A stretch of DNA of 64,000 bases from Pseudonocardia sp. TRM90224 (GTDB taxonomy: Bacteria; Actinomycetota; Actinomycetes; Mycobacteriales; Pseudonocardiaceae), in contig NZ_JAJGSX010000019.1 in the NCBI RefSeq assembly GCF_021245725.1, positions 1-64,000 of the forward strand, given 5' to 3'. A model generated the notes under the pieces. That model was given only the letters and a program-made list of their open reading frames with translations, had not been told where the DNA came from and searched no databases. The translations under genes and the position numbers were made by a program. Each line of letters begins with the position of its first letter. The first letter of the stretch is position 1. Positions 51,541 to 58,290 of the stretch are shown in pieces.

Positions 51541-52200
51541 ATGATGATTTCGACCCGGCCCGAGCCGTTCCCACTGCCGCACCGCCCGGTCCCGAAGCAC
51601 CCGACCCCGCAACCACCGGTGCAGGCGCCGAGCGGCCTCGTGATGGACGCGGCGACCGCCCAGGCGGCGGGCGACCCCGTCATCGAGCGGCTGCTCGCCG
51701 AGCGGATCGTCTTCCTCGGCAGCGAGGTCGACGACACGATCGCCAACCGCATCACCGCGCAGCTGCTGCTGCTCGCCGCCGAGGACTCCGAGCGCGACAT
51801 CACGTTCTACATCAACTCGCCGGGCGGATCCGTCACGGCCGGCATGGCGATCTACGACACGATGCAGCTGATCAGGCCGGACGTCGCGACGTGGGCCGTC
51901 GGGTTCACCGCGTCGATGGGGCAGTTCCTGCTCTCGGCCGGCACACCCGGCAAGCGGCACGCCCTGCCGCACACGCGGATCCTCATGCACCAGCCGTCGG
52001 CGGGCATGGGCGGCAACTCCACCGACATCGCCATCCGCGCGGGCGTCTACGGCGACATGAAGCGGGAGATCGCGCAGCTGATCGCGACGCACACCGGGCA
52101 GTCGTTCGAGACCATCACCGCCGACTCCGACCGCGACCGCTGGTTCACCGCCGAGGAGGCGAAGGCGTACGGGATCGTCGACCACGTGGCGGGAACGTGA
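51541..52200 (+). CDS. clpP: ClpP-type protease, solitary paralogue
   Basis: 219 residues; the second Met is also a possible start. The catalytic triad is present: Ser125 in FTASMGQFLLSAG, His150 in RILMHQPSAG and Asp199 in SDRDRW. FYINSPGGSVTAGMAIYDTM is the substrate-strand block. ASMGQ replaces the common ASMAA, and the N-terminus is Pro/His-rich and longer than usual. Actinobacteria carry several ClpP subunits; this one stands alone, with no clpX or second clpP beside it, so it is probably an accessory subunit that must find its AAA+ partner in trans. Confidence 0.92.
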   Translation: MMISTRPEPFPLPHRPVPKHPTPQPPVQAPSGLVMDAATAQAAGDPVIERLLAERIVFLGSEVDDTIANRITAQLLLLAAEDSERDITFYINSPGGSVTAGMAIYDTMQLIRPDVATWAVGFTASMGQFLLSAGTPGKRHALPHTRILMHQPSAGMGGNSTDIAIRAGVYGDMKREIAQLIATHTGQSFETITADSDRDRWFTAEEAKAYGIVDHVAGT

Positions 52201-52305
52201 ACGTCTCGCGGTAGGCGGGAGCTGCACGACCGGGCCGCGTCGCGGCGCAGGGACGTTGCCGCTACCGTGAGCCCTTCGTTGAGCTTCTGCATCGATGGAG
52301 AACCC

Positions 52306-53331
52306 ATGCGCGTCGGCGTGCTCACCGGTGGCGGCGACTGCCCCGGACTGAACGCGGTCATCCGTGCTGTCGTCCGTAAGGGCGTCCCCGAGTACGGCTA
52401 CTCGTTCCTCGGATTCCGTGACGGCTGGCGGGGGCCCCTCGAGGCGCTCACCAAGCCGCTGGACATCCCGGCCGTCCGCGGCCTGCTGCCCCGCGGCGGC
52501 ACGATCCTCGGCTCGTCCCGCACCAACCCGTTCTCGGTGGAGGGCGGTGTCGACCGGATCAAGCAGAACCTGCAGAACCTCGGCGTCGACGCGCTCATCG
52601 CGATCGGCGGCGAGGACACCCTCGGGGTGGCGACCAAGCTGCACGAGCTGGGCGTCAACGTCGTCGGGGTGCCGAAGACGATCGACAACGACCTCTCCGG
52701 CACCGACTACACGTTCGGGTTCGACACCGCGGTCAACATCGCGATGGAGGCGATCGACCGGCTGCACACCACCGCCGAGTCGCACCACCGCGCGCTGATC
52801 GTCGAGGTCATGGGCCGCCACGCCGGCTGGATCGCGCTGCACTCCGGCATGGCCGGCGGGGCGAACGCGATCCTCATCCCCGAGGTGCGCTTCGACATCG
52901 AGCAGGTGTGCCAGTGGGTCGAGTCGCGCTTCCGGATGGACTACGCGCCGATCATCGTCGTCGCCGAGGGCGCGAAGCCGAAGGAGGGTGAGGAGGTGCT
53001 CCTCACCGGCGACAAGGACGCCTTCGGGCACGTCCGGCTCGGCGGCATCGGCGACTACCTGGCCAGGGAGATCGAGGCCCGCACCGGCAAGGAGGCCCGC
53101 ACCACGGTGCTCGGGCACGTCCAGCGCGGTGGCACGCCGACGGCCCGCGACCGCTGGCTCGCGACCCGCTTCGGGCTGCACGCCATCGACGCCGTCGCGG
53201 CCGGCAAGTGGGGCCACATGACGGCGCTGCAGGGCACCGAGATCGTCATGGTGCCGCTCTCCGAGGCGACCAAGGAGCTCAAGACGGTCGACCCGTCGCT
53301 CTACGCCGAGGCCGAGGTCTTCTTCGGCTGA
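52306..53331 (+). CDS. pfp: 6-phosphofructokinase, probable PPi-dependent type
   Basis: 341 residues. It opens GVLTGGGDCPGLNAVIRAVV. The decisive positions are Asp104 in GGEDTLG and Lys124 in PKTIDND. In E. coli ATP-PFK both are Gly; Asp104 and Lys124 are the hallmarks of pyrophosphate-dependent enzymes, known in Amycolatopsis methanolica. TIDNDLSGTDYTFGFDTA (catalytic Asp) and MGRHAGWIALHSG are intact. It would phosphorylate fructose 6-phosphate reversibly with PPi. The residue reading is direct; PPi use is an inference. GGAG precedes the ATG. A strong hairpin follows the stop. Confidence 0.88.
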   Translation: MRVGVLTGGGDCPGLNAVIRAVVRKGVPEYGYSFLGFRDGWRGPLEALTKPLDIPAVRGLLPRGGTILGSSRTNPFSVEGGVDRIKQNLQNLGVDALIAIGGEDTLGVATKLHELGVNVVGVPKTIDNDLSGTDYTFGFDTAVNIAMEAIDRLHTTAESHHRALIVEVMGRHAGWIALHSGMAGGANAILIPEVRFDIEQVCQWVESRFRMDYAPIIVVAEGAKPKEGEEVLLTGDKDAFGHVRLGGIGDYLAREIEARTGKEARTTVLGHVQRGGTPTARDRWLATRFGLHAIDAVAAGKWGHMTALQGTEIVMVPLSEATKELKTVDPSLYAEAEVFFG

Positions 53332-53344
53332 GCCGAACGCACAA

Positions 53345-53396
53345 AGCCCGTGGTGTCTTCACACAGGTCATGACTTGTGTGACGGCACCACGGGCT
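53345..53396 (+). terminator. two-part terminator after the phosphofructokinase gene
   Basis: Outer perfect stem AGCCCGTGGTG (53345-53355) / CACCACGGGCT (53386-53396). An inner near-perfect palindrome fills the loop (TCACACA ... TGTGTGA around GTCATGAC, 53359-53382). It begins 14 bases after the pfp stop and ends 16 bases before the convergent DedA stop, so it can serve both genes. Confidence 0.75.
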
Positions 53397-53412
53397 GTGT
53401 GACGTCGTCAGG

Positions 53413-54108
53413 TCAGTGGCCGGCGAGCGCGGGCACGCGGTGCTGCTGCTGCGTGGCGGGCGTAGCGAGAGCGGCCGGAGCCGCGGCGCGGCGGCGGCGC
53501 ACGAGGCCCACGACCGCGGTGATCGTGGTGCCGACCGCGAGGCTGAACAGCAGCGCGACCAGCGGGTCGCCGGCGAACGCGGCGCCGCCGAGGTAGCCGA
53601 GCAGCGCTACGTACGCCGCCGACATCACCGCGCCGACGGCGCTGTAGCCGACGTACCGCGAGGTCGGGAAGCCGGTGACACCCGCGGCCAGCGCGGCGAC
53701 CGTGCGGCCCGCCGGGATGTAGCGGGCGGTCAGCAGGATCAGCCCGCCGCTCGTCTCCAGCGTGCGCTCGACGTGCCCGAACGTCGTCGCGCGGGCGGTG
53801 CCGGGCACCATGCGCTTGCGCACGGCGGGCCCGAACCGGCGGCCGATGGCGTAGGCGACGAACTCCCCGACGAACGACCCGAAGCCGGCGGCAAGCACCA
53901 CCAGCGCGAGGTCCTGGGTGCCTGCGGCCGCGGCCACGCCGGCCGTGATGATCAAGGCCTCGCTCGGCACCATCGGGATCAGCGCGTCGATCACGGCCAT
54001 CCCGATGATGACCAGCAGCAGCCACGGCGATGCCATGGTGCCTTCGAGCAGCTGCCGCAGGACGTCGATCATGTATCCGAGGTTATTCAGCCACGTGGTC
54101 ACCGGCAT
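53413..54108 (-). CDS. DedA-family membrane protein
   Basis: 231 residues from the ATG at 54108, chosen because GGGAGGA lies upstream; an internal ATG at 54072 is also possible. DedA/VTT signatures: IPMVPSEALIITAGVAAAAG, GSFVGEFVAYAIGRRFGPAV and LTARYIPAGRTVAALAAGVTGF. The family moves lipid carriers or undecaprenyl phosphate across the membrane and is linked to envelope and proton homeostasis. Together with the DUF4126 gene just upstream it may form a small operon (56-base gap). Confidence 0.88.
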   Translation of the reverse strand: MPVTTWLNNLGYMIDVLRQLLEGTMASPWLLLVIIGMAVIDALIPMVPSEALIITAGVAAAAGTQDLALVVLAAGFGSFVGEFVAYAIGRRFGPAVRKRMVPGTARATTFGHVERTLETSGGLILLTARYIPAGRTVAALAAGVTGFPTSRYVGYSAVGAVMSAAYVALLGYLGGAAFAGDPLVALLFSLAVGTTITAVVGLVRRRRAAAPAALATPATQQQHRVPALAGH

Positions 54109-54164
54109 CGGTGGAAAGTCCTCCCGGACCCCTACTTTCGGCTCAGGGTCACCCCTGAGGACCA

Positions 54165-54764
54165 CTACTCGAGAGCTATCGCCGCGCGCCTTTCCCGCCA
54201 CGCCTTGAACCGGCGGTAGCCGCGCCGCACGCGCGTCCACAGCAGCACGAGCAGCACGATCCCCAGCACGAGCAGAACGCCGGCGACGACCGCCGCCACC
54301 TCGGGCGCGACCACCGTCAGCGTCGCCACCCCGGCAACCGCGACGTCCTCGCCGATGCTCGCGCCGATGTTCGTCACCGGTTCCGGGGAGGTGTTGATGA
54401 TCAGCCGCAGACCGCCCTTGACGAGGTGGCTGACCAGCGCGGCCCCACCGCCCGTCGTCGCGAGCACCGCCTGTTCGAGCGACGACGCGTCGCCCGCGAT
54501 CAGCAGCCCGATCACCGCTCCGGCGGTCGGGCGGATGAGCGTGGAGATCGTGTCCCACGCCGAGTCGACGTACGGGATCTTGTCGGTGATGAACTCCAGC
54601 GCGTAGAGCACGCCCGCAACGATCAGGACGTCGGTCCTGGTCAGCGCCTCGGGAACGGCCTCGATCCCACCGAAGCGGCCGAACAGCCCGAGCACGACGA
54701 CACACAGGTAGGCGTTGACCCCACTCGCCCACCCGCTGGCCATCACCATCGGCAGCAGCTCCAC
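54165..54764 (-). CDS. DUF4126-domain membrane protein
   Basis: 199 residues. MVMASGWASGVNAYLCVVVLGLFGRFGG is the DUF4126 opening, followed by YALEFITDKIPYVDSAWDTISTLIRPTAGA and a C-terminal transmembrane helix (about 155-178) with a basic tail. The family has no known function. It contains a repeated GLY-type helical hairpin. It begins just inside a long palindrome (54797-54857) and is followed by dedA on the same strand. Confidence 0.87.
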   Translation of the reverse strand: MELLPMVMASGWASGVNAYLCVVVLGLFGRFGGIEAVPEALTRTDVLIVAGVLYALEFITDKIPYVDSAWDTISTLIRPTAGAVIGLLIAGDASSLEQAVLATTGGGAALVSHLVKGGLRLIINTSPEPVTNIGASIGEDVAVAGVATLTVVAPEVAAVVAGVLLVLGIVLLVLLWTRVRRGYRRFKAWRERRAAIALE

Positions 54765-54796
54765 GAGCGCAGCGTATCCGGCGGGCCGCCGATCCC

Positions 54797-54857
54797 GTCG
54801 ACAACGACGTTTTGGCTGTTGTTAGCGCTCACAAACAGCCAGAACGTCGTCGTCGAC
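54797..54857. repeat. palindromic intergenic element, family 3
   Basis: 24-bp arms (54797-54820 and 54834-54857) with two mismatches. The core is GACGTTTTGGCTGTT paired with AACAGCCAGAACGTC, around a 13-base loop with AGCGCT. It lies between the start of the DUF4126 gene and the end of the NarL gene (minus strand both). Only one copy is in the window. Confidence 0.8.
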
Positions 54858-54859
54858 GC

Positions 54860-55582
54860 TTAGACGATCCCCTGGCGCGTCGCCGTGTAGACGATCTCCG
54901 TGCGCCGGCGAACCTCGAGCTTGTCGCGCAGGTTGCGCACGTGGAACTTGACGGTGGCCTCGCTGATCATCAGCCGCCGGCCGATCTCGCGGTTGGACAT
55001 GCCGACCGCGAGCAGGCGCAGCACCTGGTTCTCCCGTTCGGTGAGCATCGCGCCGCCGAGCGAGCGGGCGACGGGGCGGTCGTCGTCGCGCATGACGTCG
55101 ACGACGACGGCGTTGGCGCGCGAGTCGAAGACGCTCTCGCCGCGCAGCAGCGCGTGCACGGCACGGGTGATGTCGGCGGTCTCGGCGTTCTTGCGCACGT
55201 AGCCGTGCACGCCGAGGCGGACGGTGCGCATCATGACGTCGCGGTCGCGGCATCCGGTCAGGACGAGCACCTTCACGCCGCGGTGGCGCTCCAGCAGCAT
55301 CCGGACCAGCTCGACGCCGGCGGCGTCACCGCGGCCGAGGTCGATGTCGATGATCACCAGGTCGGGCGGGCAGCGATCGGCGACGACCAGCGCGTCGCGC
55401 GGCGACGCGGCTTCGCCGACCACCGCGAGCTGCGGGTCGGAGGCGAAGAGCTGGCGGAGCCCGAACCGGACGATGGCTTCGGCGTCGACCAGAAGCACGC
55501 GCGCCGTCCGGCGAACGACGGGGGGAACAGAGCCGGAGCCCTGCACCGGTGTGCGCGAATCGAGCAGTGCGTCGGTCGTCAC
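54860..55582 (-). CDS. orphan NarL/LuxR-type response regulator
   Basis: 240 residues from the GTG at 55582 (GAGG upstream). Receiver: LLVDAEAIVRFGLRQLF, with phospho-acceptor Asp79 in DLVIIDIDLG. One residue of the usual acidic pair is Ala (VDAE where VDDE is common), which may change its phosphorylation. LuxR DNA-binding domain: LTERENQVLRLLAVGMSNRE, MISEATVKFHVRNLRDKLEV. No histidine kinase gene adjoins it. It is divergent from the GAF-domain regulator, with ACGTTG repeats between them. Confidence 0.9.
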   Translation of the reverse strand: MTTDALLDSRTPVQGSGSVPPVVRRTARVLLVDAEAIVRFGLRQLFASDPQLAVVGEAASPRDALVVADRCPPDLVIIDIDLGRGDAAGVELVRMLLERHRGVKVLVLTGCRDRDVMMRTVRLGVHGYVRKNAETADITRAVHALLRGESVFDSRANAVVVDVMRDDDRPVARSLGGAMLTERENQVLRLLAVGMSNREIGRRLMISEATVKFHVRNLRDKLEVRRRTEIVYTATRQGIV

Positions 55583-55640
55583 GGCAACCTCACATTTCCG
55601 TTCGGGGGCCGTAAGTGATGCGGCGAAGCTACGGAGTGCG

Positions 55641-55669
55641 ACGTTGCGCAGACGTTGCACGCACAACGT
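55641..55669. promoter_or_regulatory. three ACGTTG half-sites between narL-type and GAF regulator genes
   Basis: ACGTTGC occurs at 55641 and 55652 as direct repeats (11-bp spacing). The second forms the dyad ACGTTG-N6-CAACGT (55652-55669) with an inverted third copy. They sit in the 156-base divergent region. Either regulator could bind. Confidence 0.45.
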
Positions 55670-55738
55670 GTCGCCTTGCTGCGGGCCGTGACCTGGGCAA
55701 TGATGGCGGCCTACAGGGCGATGAGGCTCGGAGTGCTG

Positions 55739-57214
55739 ATGCCAATTCATGACGCACGCGACCCGGTCGAGCACGCCCATGTGCTGCGCGACGTATTCGA
55801 GAAGGTGCTGAGCGGCGACCGCAGCCGCGTCGCCCCGCGCTCGCTGGTCTCCGCGTCGTGGCAACGCAGCCTCGCCGCGCACATCGACCCCGACCTGCGC
55901 ACACCGCCGGTCGTGCTGGCCGACGCAGAGCTGCCCGACATGCGCAGCGCGCACCCGTTGAACGAGGTCATGCCGCTGCTGCGCAGCACGCTCGTCAGCA
56001 TCGCCGACGAGGCCATGCACGTGATGCTGGTCACCGATGCCGACGGCACGATCCTGTGGCGGGAAGGCGCGGCACGGCTGCTCGTCGCGGCCGACGGGGT
56101 GGGCCTGTCCCCCGGCACGAAGTGGACCGAAGACGCCATCGGCACCAACGCGATGGGCACCACCCTCGCGGTCGACGCCCCGGTGCAGATCCACTCCGCG
56201 GAGCACCTCGTCCGGACCTACCACACGTGGACGTGCGCGGCCGCGCCCGTGCATGACCCCGACACCGGCACGATCCTCGGCGCGATCGACATCAGCGGGC
56301 CGCTGCACACCGTCCACCCGGCGATGGTCCAGCTGGTGTCGGCCACCGCGCAGCTCGCAGAGAACCAGCTGCGCGTGCGGCTCGCGATCGCCGACGAGCG
56401 GCTGCGCGTGCGCAACATGCCCCATCTCGTGAGCCTGCGCGGCAGCGCCGGCGCGCTCGTCACGCCGTCCGGGCGGATCATCGCGGGCGAGCCGTACGGC
56501 GCGTGGCCCGAACGCGTCGAGCTCCCGGAGGGCGGCGACCGCATCCAGCTCGTCGACGGCCGCGAGATGATCGTCGAACCGCTCGCCGAGGGCTACCTGT
56601 TGCGTGCGCCGCGGGCCACGACCACCACCCGCCGCAGCGCGCTCTCGCTGCGCCTGATGGGTCAGGCCGCACCGACGGCGACGCTCAACGGCCGCTCCTT
56701 GCCGCTGACGTTGCGCCCTGCCGAGCTGCTGACCGCGCTCACCCTGCACCCGGACGGCCTGACCGCCGAGCAGATCGCGCTCTCGCTCTACGGCGAGGAG
56801 GGCAACCCGACGACCGTGCGCGGCGAGATCCTGCGGCTGCGCGGCCAGATCGGCACGGACGTCCTGCGCACGCGGCCCTACCGGCTCGACGCCACCGTCG
56901 ACACCGACTTCGAGGCGGTGCGCAGGGCTTTGCGGGCGGGCCGGCCGGCCGACGCGTTGCGCAACTGCGGCGGCTCGCTCCTGCCGCGTTCGGACGCGCC
57001 GGAGATCCGCGAGCTGCGCGACGAGATCGACGCGACGCTGCGCCGGATGGTGCTCGCCACCGACGACACCGACCTGCTCGTCACCTTCGCGCACCACCCG
57101 CTGGGCCGCGACGACCTCGAAGTGCACGAGCTGCTCGTCGACACGCTCGACGAGGCCGACCCGCGGCGCCCCGAGATCGTGGCCCGCCACACCCGCCTGC
57201 TCGCCGACGCCTGA
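55739..57214 (+). CDS. GAF-domain transcriptional regulator (AcoR-like N-terminus, no AAA domain)
   Basis: 491 residues from the ATG at 55739 (GGAG 6 bases upstream). SLVSASWQRSLAAHIDPDLR and EDAIGTNAMGTTLAVDAPVQIHSAEHL are signatures of the AcoR/Fis-type GAF sensor. WTCAAAPVHDPDTGTILGAIDISG follows. There is no sigma-54 AAA+ module. Instead, a winged-helix-like region (LRPAELLTALTLHPDGLTAEQIALSLYGE ... VRGEILRLRGQIG) precedes an alpha-helical C-terminus. This architecture is common in actinobacteria near alcohol/aldehyde dehydrogenase genes; none is nearby here. Confidence 0.85.
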   Translation: MPIHDARDPVEHAHVLRDVFEKVLSGDRSRVAPRSLVSASWQRSLAAHIDPDLRTPPVVLADAELPDMRSAHPLNEVMPLLRSTLVSIADEAMHVMLVTDADGTILWREGAARLLVAADGVGLSPGTKWTEDAIGTNAMGTTLAVDAPVQIHSAEHLVRTYHTWTCAAAPVHDPDTGTILGAIDISGPLHTVHPAMVQLVSATAQLAENQLRVRLAIADERLRVRNMPHLVSLRGSAGALVTPSGRIIAGEPYGAWPERVELPEGGDRIQLVDGREMIVEPLAEGYLLRAPRATTTTRRSALSLRLMGQAAPTATLNGRSLPLTLRPAELLTALTLHPDGLTAEQIALSLYGEEGNPTTVRGEILRLRGQIGTDVLRTRPYRLDATVDTDFEAVRRALRAGRPADALRNCGGSLLPRSDAPEIRELRDEIDATLRRMVLATDDTDLLVTFAHHPLGRDDLEVHELLVDTLDEADPRRPEIVARHTRLLADA

Positions 57215-57236
57215 GCCGCGAGGCTTCCGCACCACC

Positions 57237-57305
57237 AACTTCCCCACCGTTATGTGCACTTGCGCGCCCGCAGAGCGCGCAAGTGCACATAACGGTGGGG
57301 AAGTT
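57237..57305. repeat. palindromic intergenic element, family 2 copy c
   Basis: The most perfect copy of family 2: 31-bp inverted arms (57237-57267 and 57275-57305) with only a 7-base loop. Its core CCCCACCGTTATGTGCA differs from copy a by one base (TTTT to TTAT), and the opposite arm carries the compensating change. It lies 23 bases after the GAF-regulator stop. Confidence 0.92.
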
Positions 57306-57312
57306 CGTTGTG

Positions 57313-57326
57313 GTGACCGCGGTCAC
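57313..57326. promoter_or_regulatory. palindrome GTGACCGCGGTCAC upstream of the SMR gene
   Basis: Perfect 14-bp palindrome, 12 bases before the TTGACC -35-like box (57339-57344) of the SMR promoter. It could be an operator for the TetR protein encoded with the pump, or serve another regulator. Confidence 0.4.
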
Positions 57327-57338
57327 TCCTGAAGAAAC

Positions 57339-57375
57339 TTGACCGATCGCTCCACTTGTCTGCAGAATATGGAGC
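57339..57375 (+). promoter_or_regulatory. SMR promoter with candidate TetR dyad
   Basis: -35 TTGACC (57339-57344) and -10 CAGAAT (57363-57368), 18 bases apart. GCTCCA (57349-57354) and TGGAGC (57370-57375) form a 27-bp dyad centred on CTGCAG that covers the spacer and -10. This is a textbook place for repression by the TetR protein encoded two genes on. Confidence 0.5.
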
Positions 57376-57412
57376 AGTTGCTCAGGTTGTTTCTCAGACG
57401 GAGGTCCTTCCC

Positions 57413-57736
57413 ATGCAGTGGCTCTTCCTGATCGGCGCGATCATCGCCGAGGTCGGCGCGACGATGGCGCTCAAGTTGTCCGAAGGCTTCAGCAAGCCCA
57501 TCCCGTCGATCTTCGTGGCGGTCGGGTACATCGCGGCCTTCGGGATGCTGTCGCAGGCGCTGGTACGAGGGCTGCCGATCGGCGTCGCCTACGGCACGTG
57601 GGCCGCGGCGGGTGTGGCGCTGGTGGCGATCCTCGGGATGTTCTTCTTCGGCGAGAGCCTCTCGCCCGTACAGTTCGGCGGCATCGCCTTGGTGATCGCG
57701 GGGGTGCTGGCACTGGAGCTGGGAGCGGCGCATTGA
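57413..57736 (+). CDS. small multidrug resistance (SMR) efflux protein
   Basis: 107 residues, four membrane helices. The conserved Glu13 in LFLIGAIIAEVGATMALKLS corresponds to EmrE Glu14. SKPIPSIFVAVGYIAAFGML, GLPIGVAYGTWAAAGVALVA and FFFGESLSPVQFGGIALVIAG are the family motifs. A proton-coupled pump for cationic drugs or guanidinium, working as an antiparallel dimer; drug and guanidinium types cannot be separated with certainty here. The stop overlaps the TetR start (TTGA). Confidence 0.93.
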   Translation: MQWLFLIGAIIAEVGATMALKLSEGFSKPIPSIFVAVGYIAAFGMLSQALVRGLPIGVAYGTWAAAGVALVAILGMFFFGESLSPVQFGGIALVIAGVLALELGAAH

Positions 57737-58290
57737 CCGAGCAGGACGGCCGGCGGCGCAAGGGTGAACTGCGCCGCCGCGCGTTGCTCGACGCGACGCT
57801 GCGGATCGTCGAGCAGCACGGTGTTGCTGGCGTGAGCCAGCGCGCCGTGGCCCAGGAGGCCGGGGTGCCGCCGAGCGCGGTGCTCTACTACTTCGCCAGC
57901 GTCGACGACCTGATCGTCGCGACGCTCGCGGCCTGCAACGACCGCTACATCGAGCGGATCGTCGAGATCGCTGCGACGCTGCCGGCCGAGCGGCTGCCCC
58001 TGCTCGCCGCCGAGATCGCGAACGGGGCGGCGACCAGCCGCACGCAGGTGCTCGCCGAGTTCGACCTCCTGCTGCTCGCAGCCCGGCGGCCCGACATGGC
58101 CGCCGAGCTGCAGCGCTGGTCGGACGCCGTCGACACGCTCGTCGCAGCGCTCGACGTGCCGCCCGACCGGCACGACGCCGTCGCGGCGACGATCGACGGG
58201 CTGTTCCTCCGGTGCGCCTGCGCACCGACACCGCCCGACGCGCAGACCGTCCTCGCCGCCCTGCGCAGCCTCGTGCCTACTCGACCGTGA
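57733..58290 (+). CDS. TetR-family regulator of the SMR pump
   Basis: 185 residues from a TTG at 57733, chosen because it overlaps the SMR stop and no other start keeps the helix-turn-helix whole. ALLDATLRIVEQHGVAGVSQRAVAQEAGVPPSAVLYYFASVDDLI is the DNA-binding part. The pump and its repressor are co-transcribed. The last 14 bases overlap the end of the convergent glmS gene. Confidence 0.87.
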   Translation: MTEQDGRRRKGELRRRALLDATLRIVEQHGVAGVSQRAVAQEAGVPPSAVLYYFASVDDLIVATLAACNDRYIERIVEIAATLPAERLPLLAAEIANGAATSRTQVLAEFDLLLLAARRPDMAAELQRWSDAVDTLVAALDVPPDRHDAVAATIDGLFLRCACAPTPPDAQTVLAALRSLVPTRP

